Assembly (NCBI GenBank): GCA_032690845.1 | Contig: CM064422.1 | Location: 6,510,001 to 6,574,000, forward strand | Source: Eleusine coracana subsp. coracana | Taxonomy: Eukaryota > Streptophyta > Magnoliopsida > Poales > Poaceae | Direction: 5' to 3' | Length of the DNA: 64,000 bases | In this document: positions 34,300-46,223 of the stretch, in pieces | Layout of the letters: each line of letters starts with the position of its first letter | Position numbering within the stretch: position 1 is the first letter of the stretch | Program-made: the position numbers and the translations under genes | Notes under the pieces: model-generated | Databases searched by the model: none | Told to the model about the DNA's origin: nothing | The model's input: the letters and a program-made list of their open reading frames with translations, nothing else

Positions 34300-37200
34300 T
34301 ACATTGTTGTTATTGTGGTAGATAACTTTCCTCTCTCTCCTAATTTTTTATCATTTATATCTGAAATAGTAATGTAATAGGTAGGTATTACAGACCATTG
34401 TGGACGCCCTTACAATCCTCTTTCTATTGAGCGGTTTTTCTCCTCTCTGAGAAAAAATATAGGACCGGTACCGGTAGTTCATCACTATCACACCACTAGT
34501 TGTTTAATAGAAATTTTACAATCTTTTTATGAATAAAATAGGAATATTTATGAGTTGTATGACAATAATAACTCTTATAATATTATATAAACCATCTTAT
34601 AGTTCAAAATTTTAGTATATAAGATGGTTGCTTCGTAAAATAACTTTTTTTTCTTACCACCCTCTCTCTTGATATTATCAAAAAACTTATATAATACTAT
34701 ATGATATAACTTATAAAACTAACTACGAGTAGCATTGTATCTATCCTTCTTAATGCCAAAGTAACGGTCGGTTTGCTAATTTTCCTTGTTGGATAGGTCT
34801 TATAGAGAGTGGACTCAATGGGAGCAAGGATGGCTGGATTTTGGCCTCACAAGGCTAACGAGCAGGGTCGGGCATGGTATTTCCCTGTAGGTCTTCACGG
34901 GACCCTAAAAAGAGTAAAACACTTGGCCCATTCTAAAGATTCAGCTAACCAGCCACCCACTGTCTCTCTTGACATATATAACCTCCTCCCATCACAAACC
35001 CTAACCAAATGTTATCCACGGCCGTCTCCATGAGCCGCCATCAGCCATCTCCACGCGTAGACAAAATTCGCTCGCCTCCATCTACCCCACTTACCATCAT
35101 TGTCATGGTGATGCTCCCACCTGGCATCACGGCTTATCTACCCCCGCCATCACATATGGCACTCTCGCAGGTGCATCTTTGTCCGCGTCACCAGCCTCTA
35201 CGCCCTCGTCGGCCCTCGTAATCGTCTGTCATGAGCCCCCACCCCAATAAGTGAATGGAGATAGGTATGAATCTTTAGGAATGGGGATGGTTGTACCTTC
35301 CTCAGCCTCACTCAGCCCTATTGTTAGATCAATTTGATTTGACACCTTGGTGTCTTAGCCCTATGCACGACCCTTTTTCCTTCCTCTTTCCTTTTTTCTT
35401 CCTCCTCTATTTAGGATGTTTGTGCACAATGGGCTTCTCTAACAAAAGGATCTGCCTCCTCCAAATTTGGTGTGCTTGGTTGTCCTAGAAGCTGAAATTT
35501 CATGACATCATCATAAAGGTATCTTCTTTGTTCCATCTAATCACATATTATTTACATACTGTTCTTATTTAGTTGGATTTAAGGAGGCTAGAGTTACTGT
35601 TGTTTTAGAATATGATTGATGATATATACTCCTATCGAGTTAGATCAGATGGCACATATCACTATTTAGATAGGCTATCATGTATTTGTATTATGTAGTT
35701 TGTGATGCATGCAATTTTGTTATGTAGGATTTGGGTTGGTATGCTTTTATTATTACAGTAATTTTTATGGCCTATATGAGTTTAGATGGATCCTCGGGTA
35801 TGAGTATTTTAGCACGGTTTTCTTAGAGTATCACCCAACCGTTATAGCATGACAAAAGCGTCTAAAAAATGTTAAAATGTCGTGCCGATAATTGCTACAT
35901 AGAATTGTTTACATTTTGTGATTGTGCGATGTAAATCTCTGGTAATCCAGATTAGAATATAAAAATAATTTATGTACATCTCCTACAACTGGTTTTATGT
36001 CAGCTATTTTTTTATTAATCAATAATCAAAACATCACATTGGAGGTTGTGTCGATGTCCTAGAATGCAAACATGGAGATTCGTCTAACAACATGTGCTTA
36101 ACTGCTAATTAGTCCCCCCCCCCCCCACCCCTTTGGAGTGTTTCATCGGCTAATGTGCCCCCTTGCACCAGCTTGATTTTTTTTTTCACATTGTAAACTT
36201 TTGATGCATTTGTACAAGATGTCTGAAATTATCTTAAAATAAATTCTAACATTTACACACAGGCTGCGGTTAATATTGCAAAAAAACAAGAAATACTTAC
36301 CATAAGATGTAAGACTTGGGAGTGTAAAGCCAACTTAACAAAAACAACCATATACCTACGAAAGCAGAGAGCAATTCTAAACCTCAGTTGGTTTAACTCG
36401 ATATCAAAACCAAAGGGAAGGTTTTACAACATAGAAGTCAAAGTTTTGTTACCGTTCAATCTTTTGCAATATGCGCAGATGATGAGCATACTAGCAATTA
36501 TATGTGATTGCTGTCCCTCATATACAGAATTTTCATAGCCTGATAACTGACTCTGCAACCCAGATACACCTTTCTATCTTTTAAGCAAACCGAAATACTT
36601 ATGCCCAGCAAATAGTCACCCATTTCCCACCCACGAAAGTGACCTCAAATCTTTCATGAGACTGTATCCTTCTTCCCAATATTAGGAACACAAGGTTAAG
36701 AAAGTTTCTCATATTGCAACATCAGTGTTTGAAAACAAAGGTTAGATAAGATAACAAAGTCCCTAGCATCTCAAATTGCATTAAAAAAACATGATATGCT
36801 GTTTCACCCAGGCACACAAAACGAAGTATCATTTCCAATTCTACTCCTTAATCTCCGAAGTGTCATGTCCCCGAGCAGCAAAATATCTCATGCTATCCTG
36901 TATGGTGCTGAAGACACCATAACCCATTCATGTCCAGCGTTGAGCTGAAGGGTAGTTTGGATAAAATATGAACCCAGAACAGGATTTCTGGTCATCCTGA
37001 AGATTGCTACATTCAGGCTTACCATTGCCAATGAGTGGTACTTCCAGTTCCACCATCACAAGTCACATTTCAGAGGCTCAGGGCACCACGCATGGTCATC
37101 ATCCCGCCCGGTCTGCCGGCACAAGAGTGATGCTCTGAACCCCAGCAGGCAGCAGCCATGCGAGCCCACTCAAGCACACACACAAATGATTGCTACTACA

Positions 37201-37393
37201 GTGATAGCACAGCACCTCTAACTGAATCTTTACCTGCATGTTCAATTCATCTCCGACAGGGTGCCATGTCCATATCTCATTATCCCACTACCACATCAAC
37301 CAATCCACAAAGCAAAAAGGAAGAAGAAGAAAAGTTTGGAATCTACCTACTCTTCCTGAATCCAAGTGCCCTGACACGAATCTAATGGATTGA
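34300..37393. other. Intergenic region with a promoter-like remnant
   Basis: No convincing coding gene is visible. At 34905-35010 a promoter-like set occurs: TTGGCCCATTC, a TATA-like 'catatataa' at 34973-34981, and a telo-box AAACCCTAA at 34996-35004, the pattern seen at translation-related plant genes. Only short frames follow (to about 35220), so any gene there is lost or non-coding. The part next to 37394 is probably 3' UTR of the ELF4-like gene. A C run lies at about 36114-36126. Confidence 0.4.
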
Positions 37394-37765
37394 CTACTGC
37401 TCATTGGAGCGGGGCCTCTTGGGGCCGGCAGCCTTGTCGGCGGCGTTCTTGGCGGCGACGGAGCGGGCGAAGGAGCCGGAGAGGTCGGAGTAGAGGTCGA
37501 CGACGCGGGCGATGTTGGTGTTGAGCTCCCGGATGAGCGCCACGTTGCGCGTCAGCCCGTCCGCGTCGCGGCTCTCTTGGTTCTGGCTGATCTCCTGGAT
37601 CAGCACGCGGTTGTGCTCCAGGATCCCCTGCACCTCGCCGAAGCTCTGCTGCAGCACCTGCGGCAGCTTCACGCCGTTCGCCGCTCCCGCGCCGTTGCTG
37701 GCGGCCCCGGACGGGAACGCCTGCCCGCCGTTGTTGCCGTTGCCGAAGCCGCCGTTCTCGTCCAT
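37394..37765 (-). CDS. ELF4-like (EFL) protein, DUF1313 family
   Basis: A single coding exon gives 123 residues. The core from about 33 to 105 has the family pattern: LPQVLQQSFGEVQGILEHNR, LIQEISQNQESRDADGLTRN, VALIRELNTNIARVVDLYSD and LSGSFARSV. This is the two-helix coiled-coil fold of EARLY FLOWERING 4, a component with ELF3 and LUX of the evening complex of the plant clock. The SFARSV ending and basic tail KRPRSNEQ fit the ELF4-LIKE 3/4 branch better than ELF4 itself. The Gly/Asn/Ala-rich N-terminus (1-32) is disordered. Upstream on the minus strand, a donor CGAG|GTACAT at 37953/37952 and acceptors near 37780 or 37772 suggest a 5' UTR intron. Clock function is inferred from family. Confidence 0.9.
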   Translation of the reverse strand: MDENGGFGNGNNGGQAFPSGAASNGAGAANGVKLPQVLQQSFGEVQGILEHNRVLIQEISQNQESRDADGLTRNVALIRELNTNIARVVDLYSDLSGSFARSVAAKNAADKAAGPKRPRSNEQ

Positions 37766-38449
37766 ACTGGCCTGCCCCCCTACACGAACAACATCTACGA
37801 AATTATTCTAAGAAAGGAAAAAAAAAACAGAAGGATTCGCGTCATCAAAAGGAAGGAAACAAACGATCTCGAAAAGGATTCGGGATCCCGATAGAAGATT
37901 CGGGTGCAGAGGACGGGGAAAGGACGGTCGGGGAGCGGCGCATGGAATGTACCTCGAAGATCTGCTGATGTGGGCACTGTCGGTCTTCAGAGACTACAGG
38001 AGGCGTCGGTGGCTTCAGAGAGAGAACGTGGTCCCTCGAAGAGAGAAGGGAAATGCACAGAATGCAGCCGTACTTCCTCCTTTCTGGCCCTCCCACCCAC
38101 CAAGCGTGCAGGCGAGGCCGGGGCGAAGACGGTGGCGCGCCGGTATCCTCGATCCACGCTGGGGGAGTGCAAAGCGAGGCCAGCGGCGGGCGGATCGACG
38201 ACCGTGGCGGCCTCAGGAGGGGAGGTGCGAAGGACGCAGAATTCGCATCAAGCGCCGGAAGTGTGTGGGGGCGAAGCTGGCACAAGGACGGAGGACGATG
38301 AATCCTCCGGCTCTTGTGCCGCCCGGCGCAGGTGTAGGCGGCGACTGGTGTTGATTGGTGGAGGGCAGCGGCGGCGGCGGCGGCGACGAGAAGGCAGGGG
38401 AAAGAGGAACAACGGCTGTGCCTGATATCTAGGGAAAATTTCTGTTCCC

Positions 38450-38640
38450 TTTTTATTTGTAGATTTTTTTTATGAAAATTGATGATCCATGCGGAAAATT
38501 TTAACAAGGTAAGGTCTCCGATGATATATGGAAAAGCTTGAGCCATTTTTATTTGTAGGTTTTTTTATGAAAATCGATGATCTATGCAGAAAATTTTAAC
38601 AAGGTAAGGTCTCGGATGACATATGGAAAAGCTTGAGCCA
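38450..38640. repeat. Tandem duplication, 96-bp unit, two copies
   Basis: Units start at 38450 and 38546 with TTTTTATTTGTAG and end 'ggaaaagcttgagcca'. The copies differ at only a few sites. The repeat lies about 500 bases upstream of the ELF4-like 5' UTR. Confidence 0.9.
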
Positions 38641-40278
38641 TTTGATGAATATTTTTAACAAAGTTGCTATATTAGATTGCTATAGCTAAAAACTATCATA
38701 ATATTTAAAAACTAGTAAAAAAAGCTTCAATAAAATTGCTATTTGGATTATTATGTCTAAAACTTTTAACAATGATCAACATTTCTCTCTTCTCAACTCA
38801 AATATTCAAACCAAACTACCCTTATCTAAAATGTCCACCCGCGCGCGAATGAGCAACCTCCATTTAGGACTTTTCTTCTCTCGATTCCTCGTTGCCCACT
38901 TAAAATAATACACCTCTATCTCTGGCTATCGAATGAGGATCCTGTAATCTTGGTTAAAGTTCTCATAGTTCTCACACGAAGTCAGTTTTTATAAGATACG
39001 TTATAAAATAAGGACGAGGGACTTCATAGTTCTCATATACAGATTATTTGTAAAATAAGAGATTAAGTGAGATAAGCGAAGAATTTAAGTACAAAATAAT
39101 CTAACCATCAGATAATGATCCTGTGATCTTGGTTAAAGTTCTTATATTTCTCACACGAAATCAATTCTAATAGGATACGTTTCCTGACAGGATAGCTCAA
39201 ATTAAAAATAATGAAAAAAAGAACCTATACTACAACTAGATAGGGCGGAGTCCCTCACCCTACACAACGCCGACAGGAAGATGGAAGGAGAGGGGTGGAT
39301 CCAAATCTAGCTCGAGGTGGATGAAGCTACCACGGAGGAGAGGCTTCTCGAGGAAGAGAGGTATGATCACAATATATTCAACTTGTGAAACTAATTGATT
39401 AACATAATATAATAAAATTAATTATATAAAATATCTCATACTTGTAGTTTGAGATTCTCACCTATTACAAAAAGATATATGGGATGCCTTATGCAACCTA
39501 ATAAAAAAGCACTAGTTAGCTGATCAAAGAATTTGGTTACAAATTAAATAAAAGATGATTAAAATGCTCATAGCATCATTCCTGGGAAGCATATTACTGA
39601 TAACTTCTTATAATTGTTACATAAAGCTTTTTTGACTCACACTAATTGATAAAACACCGCAAGTAGTCTCAAGATATCCCATACGCCTACTTAGTATGTG
39701 GTTTGCACTACATATTTTGCCGCACTTCAGAGGACTAGAATGTGATTTTTATTTACTTATGTGTCCTTAGTAGAATAGACAAGGGCCTATTTGCAATATC
39801 CATTTCAGGTAAAGGCTTTGTGCTGATGTACCTTTCTCTCCGGACCCGGAGCAGTGAAGAACTTTCTAGCCCCTAGTGGGCGTCGTGCCTTAAAATTTTT
39901 TGGATATACTGTACTGTAGCAATATACGAGCATGATGTATACAGACCGTACCAAATGACCAAAAAAAAAAAAAAAATGCAAACCGCCATCATCCGGTATA
40001 CAATTGTGAATTAATTTTCCATATTGGCAACAAAAATGATAGCCTTTGCCCAGTTTATGCACGTGAGCATGAAGCTAAAAGAACAAAAACACATCTTTTG
40101 TAAATTAGACAACATAATCCTAGTCCACAAGCAAATTGCGACTGAAACTGGTGTTATAGCCTTATAGGTCCTCAACAGCAGGCCGATGCCAGTTCCTGCT
40201 GATATTGTGTATACAGGGCAAGTTATAGTTGATCCAATATTCATAAAATGGTCAGCAACATTGGCCGCCTGGATCAAA
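38641..40278. other. Intergenic / 3' flank of the J-domain gene
   Basis: AT-rich, with no gene recognised. A 65-base block with 'atcttggttaaagttct' and 'tctcacacgaa' occurs at about 38937-39001 and, diverged, at about 39116-39180, a local direct repeat about 178 bases apart. A 16-base A run lies at about 39960-39976. Confidence 0.45.
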
Positions 40279-43200
40279 TCACCCATTTTTTCTCTCCAGT
40301 TTTATTGCTTCGTAAGATTTAACAACTTCCTTGAACCTCTCTTCCGCAGATTCTGTATCAGAATAGGTTCATGGGTATAAGTGACTGCAGTATGCATGCA
40401 GAAAAGAAGTCAAGAAATATGGTATCCAAGAAGAGAACAACGGATATGGTAGCAACCTCTGTCATCTTGATTCTGATCAGGATGGACCTCCATTGCTTTC
40501 GTTCTAAAAGCAGTCTGCAGCAGGTGAACTCATGAAGTCGCAGCAGGTGAACTCATGAAGTCGGATAACAATATAACACAGTGACATAGATAAAAAATGA
40601 TACATGCCTAAATCAGCCAAACTTTGGAGAGCACTCAACCACCTATTTCCAATCTCAACTATCACTCAAACCAATCCCTGTTACCAATTTCCCATAAACC
40701 TAAGCTCGTAATTGCCAATATCATATGAAGAATTTGAGGCAAAATAATTATCTATTATCTATAAACGGAATATGGAAACCAGAATGAGCGAAAATGTATT
40801 TAACAGAAAAATAGGGAAAAAAATCAGTCCTTTTCATGAATCCTTTTAGTTATTGTACTTGAAACAAGCTCTTAAAATTTGAAGTATCTTAAAACAAATT
40901 TTTCTTTTCTCAAACACGCGGGAGAGCTACGTATCTTTGTATTTAAAAGAGAAGCTATTGAGTTATCCTGAGGTCCAAAGTATTTTGAAAAAAAATGAAA
41001 ATGGCGGATTCTGAGTAGGATCAAAGATAGTACGCCATCATATTAATATTTAAAAGGTTATAAACCAACAGAATAGGTCAAAAATTGTGGCTAACTATTT
41101 CGTGATCTTCAATTTAATTAGTTAGCTTTAATTTGATGTGTATTATGAACAATAAACAGATGATCAGTTCAGATTCTGGCCGATCATGTTGAAAACATAC
41201 ATAAAGTCATAAACTAAAGACCATGGAGCAAATGTCACATATGAAAGTGCAATACCTTGACTTCTGCGTCTGTATAAGGTGTTGCCCGTGATCTGAAAGA
41301 AGAGAGTGCATGATTTCTTAGAAAAACACATGGTATAAGCACTTGAGATAATACAAATCAAATAAACTTTGATACACAAATTCCACGTTAATACTTGGTC
41401 AAATCATACCTAAGGGAATGAGTATTGACTAGATTAATAAATATCTCTACTACTTATTAAAGTTACTAAATGCCGTGCACCCGTTCTTTTTGTCTGTCAT
41501 CTGCTTGTTCTCTGCTTAATCTGTCAGTTCATATAGGTCTGACAGAGCCCTTCGCAAACATCTCATTTAGTCCGTTTTTTTTTAAATCGATTCCAGCATG
41601 AAACGGCATGAAACATTCCAAGCTTTTGTATTGGGTGAGCAAAAGGGTTACGATACGACCTGTTTCACTGGCAAAATGGTTCGCTCCTTTCTATCTGTCG
41701 TAGACTTCTTAGCTACTCACATCTGCCATGCCATTGAAGAGAAACTTGAAACTCAGACTTGAGATCCAGTATCCCGGTTCGTGAGGAAGCTCAGCTTTGC
41801 CGGATTTGGCATCGGATCTGTCCTCCTCTCTTACTCCACTACCTATTTTGCTCTGCCTGGTGATCCGGATGGTGAAGGCTTGAGCTCCAAAGAGCAACAA
41901 TGGTGTTCCAGCCGGGCTTACAGGTGGGCTCGCAAGGCACTTCTGTTGAACTACTAGGTGCACATATTGAGGCTACATATGAATACATGTGTACATTTTT
42001 TAATTGTATTTTTTCTTATAAAATATGGAATATGCTTTGGGTACTTAGCACTACACTACACATGGGATACATTGGTCATTTGAATATTTTCGTACTTATA
42101 CTTTTGCAGTTTTGCTTGTCCTTTCTTGTGTTGTGTTTGTTTTGCTCTTGTGCTTGGGTTCTTTGGGGTTTCATCTCTAGCCTACCCAACTTGCTTGGGA
42201 TTAGAGGCTTAGTTGTTGTTATACTTTAGCTTGTCCTTGTTCAAATGTGTTTTTATCATGCTGGCGTTGTTCTCTAATGGTAGCTTATAGAGCCCAGATC
42301 ATTACATGGTCTTATCAAGAAGTCATGAACTTTCAGTGCTGAAGAATGAATTTTACTTCAGGTGACTGATGATATAATTTGAGTACCATGTTTTGCAAAG
42401 ACAGATTTTCGTTGTAGTTCATGAGCGAACATGTCAGAGCACTCAAACAAGTAGGATGTTGCAGTAGCTTGAGTAGAATAGTCGTTATTATTAGCATCTC
42501 ATGATTATTCCTTTCAGCATCATTACTAGTACGGGCAATTTGCAGAAAAAATATGGCTGGAGGTTTAAATGAAAATACCTGTCAAGACCAAGAACAGCAT
42601 AATGGTGTGACATAGGGTAAACCCTTTGCCCTGCTGGAGTATATGTCTGCCTATTTCTATGTTCTGAGTGAGACGTATCAGCCTGCCAGTACCAATCATC
42701 CCGAGGGATGTAGTTGTAGCCACCAGGAGGGCCATTCTCCCTCCAACTCTCATAACTGTTCCTGAATTTATTCCTCTCCCTATTGAAAACACTTTGCATG
42801 TGCCTTATTCTTTGCTGGAAAATAAATCAAAACCAACAAAAGTCAGTACATTGAACCATTAAAACTGAAAAAACAATGTCAATATAAGCAAAGTTGATTT
42901 TTTTTAGGGAGGGGGGAGGGATGTTAGTTTTTAGGATGAAAAATGTCTTCTAATTGATGTATTGAACCTCATTCAAATTTACCCTAGGGCACGTTTTGAA
43001 GCTTAATATAATAATAAATGTAGGTGGAGGAAACATGCTATCACAAATTCCTAAGCTGCGTATTAAAGAGAATTGAACCATACATGCTTTGAATAAAATA
43101 TATAAAAGCTATGATGAACTTACAACTCTCTCTTGTTCCTCCTCATATTCCTGCTGCATACGCTGATAGTATCTTTTCCTAGCTTCCTCACTGAAACTTC

Positions 43201-44463
43201 CACGACTTGAACTGTTTCCTGTCTTTCGCCAAGATGATGTCGTCTGCACCTTGCTCAACTGAAGGAAAAGCACCATTTAAATATCAAAAAGTCAGGACAA
43301 CAGATTATAAGAGTAACAGACTAAAAGAGAAAAGATGACAGTTAATCAGGCACCCTCAATTAAGTCTCTGACGTCAAATGTGTTAAATGCTAGTACATAT
43401 TAGGGAGTCAATACAAATAGAGGGTTGTAGCAGAGAGAGAAAAAAAACTCTATTTCCATGCCAATTCAGTGATTCATTGGAATTAACAAAGGGAAAAAGC
43501 TTGACTGGAGGCTCACCCTACTGGCCTACCATAACCATCTAGGCATATTAGCAGAAGCCCCAAATATCTCAAACACATAAAGCACCACAGTGTGCATGCC
43601 GAGGAAACAAGTTATCAGGTGCGCTCGGCAAATCGATGGAAAGGGGGAAAGGGAGATGGAGGAGAGAGTAGAATGAGGGAGTTGAGTGGGAATTAGACGT
43701 CTAATATCTATCCCTTGATTTTTTTGCTGTGGGAGTTGAAAGAAAAAAAAATCCAATAGGGAGTTCTATTCCACAGTTTGTTTCATGGTTTTCCAAGTGA
43801 GGAACTGTGTCATAAGTTGAAAGAGAAAATCCAATATAAAATAAACATTAAGGCACCTGAGTGTAGACTAACGACGGCTTGAATTTGGACAATAAACATT
43901 AGAGCGAGTATTAAGGTACCTGAGTGTAGAACCAATCCATACTTCTGCGAACTTGAGAAATCTGGAGTTTGCATAAGAGGACGAATAATCAATAAAAACT
44001 GACAAATCTTAGTAATCCACTTTTTCACGAACATGACGGCTAAGACACTTGCCCACGTGTAATAAACTTACTTCAGCATCAGCACGCTAAATCCTATAGA
44101 GATGCAATTGACTCTATTGCAACTGGAAACGAGCGAAATGGGCAACAGAGCAAATTGCAACGAAGCAATAATAACTAGATAGACAAGCAAGCTAGACTGA
44201 TCGTAGGCATGAAACTAGACGAGCAAGCTGACCGATAACTAGAAGCATAGCGATTACACGAGATAATAAGATCCAAAAAGGAAGGCGAGACAGTTGGGGG
44301 TACCAACCGCGAAAGTAGCGGTGGTGGCGCCAATCAGGCCGAAGATGATGATCCCCCACGCCTTGGACGGCCGCCGCTCCTGCTCCTTCCAGGCGCTGGT
44401 GCTGCTGCTGCCGTCGGTCGCGCCGGGACGGCCTGATTTGTCCTCCGGCGACTGAGAGGCCAT
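40279..44463 (-). CDS. Membrane-anchored DnaJ protein with a C-terminal J domain
   Basis: Seven minus-strand exons, 44463-44308, 43961-43920, 43258-43124, 42814-42579, 41292-41256, 40514-40457 and 40352-40279, join to 738 nt, or 245 residues, with all phases matching. Residues about 36-52 (WGIIIFGLIGATTATFA) form a likely single membrane segment after a polar N-terminus. A short helical piece follows (VRRSMDWFYTQ), then a Ser/Arg-rich and Glu/Gln-rich region. The J domain is at the C-terminus (about 180-245): HHYAVLGLDR, TPYTDAEVKTAFRTKAMEVH then PDQNQDD, and EERFKEVVKSYEAIKLERKN. The HPD tripeptide needed to stimulate Hsp70 is present. There is no G/F or zinc-finger region, so it is a type III J protein. 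It probably recruits an Hsp70 to a membrane; which membrane cannot be told. Introns carry a LINE tail and a small duplication at one acceptor. Confidence 0.88.
40517..40562. repeat. 23-bp tandem duplication at a splice acceptor
   Basis: GCAGCAGGTGAACTCATGAAGTC-type units (23 bases) sit at 40517-40539 and 40540-40562. The first overlaps the acceptor region of J-domain exon 6 (exon begins at 40514 on the minus strand), so the CTGC(AG) acceptor context is doubled. Confidence 0.9.
42090..42226 (+). mobile_element. 3' tail of a truncated LINE-like element
   Basis: The stretch ends with CATCTCTAGCCTACCCAACT, then TGCTTGGGATTAGAGGCTTA and GTTGTTGTTAT. The same tail with small changes occurs at 50980-51035. 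Many grass LINE-type elements end this way in (TTG)n. It is in intron 4 of the J-domain gene. Confidence 0.6.
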
Positions 44464-46223
44464 CTTCTATGGTTGAGATTCTTCTTATCTCCCGATTCGA
44501 GCTCGACAGCGAGTGGCGCCGAAGACCAGGCTCATGCTTCCGCTTTCGGACTCCCTCTCCTTCCCGTAGGTTCTCAACCCGCGGCGTCGCTGCGTTGGGC
44601 CGAGCGCGGCGAGCTTGCCGGAGGAGGAAGAATTGGAGTTGAATTGATTGGGCGGTCCGAGCCGGGAGGGGGGCGGACGGCCGGGGCGGGGAGGGAGAGT
44701 CGCGAGACCCCAACCGACTCGTGAGTTGTGACGTGGCGCGAGTGACCCCTGGGTTGTTTCAGCAATCGGCACACGGTTCCATTGGTCGTGTCACTTTCGC
44801 ATAGGAATTACAGAGGATTCCGTCCAAATTGGGACGATTTCATTTGAGGACTTCCGAGTTGCCCCGCCTCTCCGATGGATTTAATAATCGGGAATCCTCC
44901 TGTTCAATTGAAAAAGCCAAAACCTTTCAGTCGACGGCAGGCGGGGTGACTTTGTTTATTTTTTTTTATTTCTTTTATTCTTTTTGTTATTTATTTATTT
45001 ATAGAATTATTTGTACTAATTAATATTATATATAGACTATGAAAAAGTTTTATCTTTGTATTCATTAGATCTAGATCTCAGGGTCAAAAATATTGATTGA
45101 AAGAGATCCCTATTTTTAATCGACTGAAAATTAAACATTTTTTTTAATAATTCTTTTTAGCAACAATTATATGATTTACGGTTAATAAATGGTCACAAAC
45201 GAGTTTTCATCAAATTGACTCATGTATTTATCGAGCAAATGCTAAATTTAGCTTTTTTTTTGTTAGAATATGTTAATGCCTACACCATCCGTTTGATCAA
45301 TGCGTGTCGCGGAGAACCATAGAGCAATTTTGAATCATTGGAACTTCTGGATGTGAACATTCTCGTTGAATCCTTGTCGCTATTATGCTATAAAAATTGA
45401 GCTCATAATTATAATGACTTGAATGTTTGGGTTGTTGGACTTTAGCCCAAATCGAACCTCTCGTGATGAGAAAGTTGGTTTATGGAGCCATTTCATATTT
45501 TGCAAAATTTATATACCCTTGGGCTTGTAGCATCTATAATTTGTTTTTGTTTGAGATAAACTAAGTTACCAACATTCACGGAATATTTAAGACTCCAAAT
45601 TTGAGACAAATTGGTGGTTCTAGTGTAGACAAGAACTTGAGATAAACTAATTTACCAACATTCACGGAACATTCACGAAATAATTTGAGATAAACTAATT
45701 TGAGACAAAATTTATATACTCTTGGGCTTGTAGCATCTTATAATTTGTTTTATTATTAGATAAAATTTAAATATAACTTATAATTTTTCATATTTGAACA
45801 AAGGCGACAACAGAGGGAGTATAAACGTAGACAATTTATACAAATCTGATTTCATTTCAGTTTAACTTTACATATTTTATGAGATTTCAATCAGCTGAAA
45901 GTTTTTAGTCAATGATTTATTACTTTGTATTTTAATTTTTCTTTTATAAAATTATTTATATAATAATTATAAATTATTAGATCTAGATCTAATGACTTAA
46001 AAAAGTGACTGAAAGTTCTCCCAACTTTCAGACAGCTGAAAATTAACAACAAGTGCCTTGACTTTAACATGATTTCCGATCTTTGCCTCATTTTTCAAAC
46101 GAAAATCCACAAACGTCCCAGGGGCCATCACGTCTAGCGGCTCTGGCACAAGGGACTGAACTTGCGAAAGCACTGCGCCTGACTTGTGGACCCAACACCG
46201 CCCGGCCGCACACCGCCGCCGCG
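44464..46223. other. Region between the divergent J-domain and HflX genes, with repeats
   Basis: The J-domain promoter and 5' UTR are GC-rich to about 44760. The rest is AT-rich. A direct duplication with offset 203 bases has 'aaaatttatatac(c/t)cttgggcttgtagcatct' at 45504 and 45707. Inside it 'ttgagataaact' followed by 'ttaccaacattcacggaa' also occurs twice (about 45553 and 45630). The HflX 5' UTR probably begins near 46100-46200. Confidence 0.5.
45884..45998 (+). repeat. Dispersed AT-rich repeat, copy on plus strand
   Basis: The sequence 'ttagtcaatgatttatta', 'tttcttttataaaatta' and 'taataattataaattattag' aligns over about 110 bases with the reverse complement of 56236-56352. A third, more diverged relative may lie at about 44960-45080 ('tcattagatctagatctcag'). 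It looks like an old MITE family; I could not fix its ends. Confidence 0.6.

Noticed and set aside
37845..38546. A 233-codon minus-strand frame upstream of the ELF4-like gene
   Set aside because: It falls in the promoter and 5' UTR of the ELF4-like gene, ends across a likely UTR intron, and its N-terminal part is encoded by the tandem repeat.
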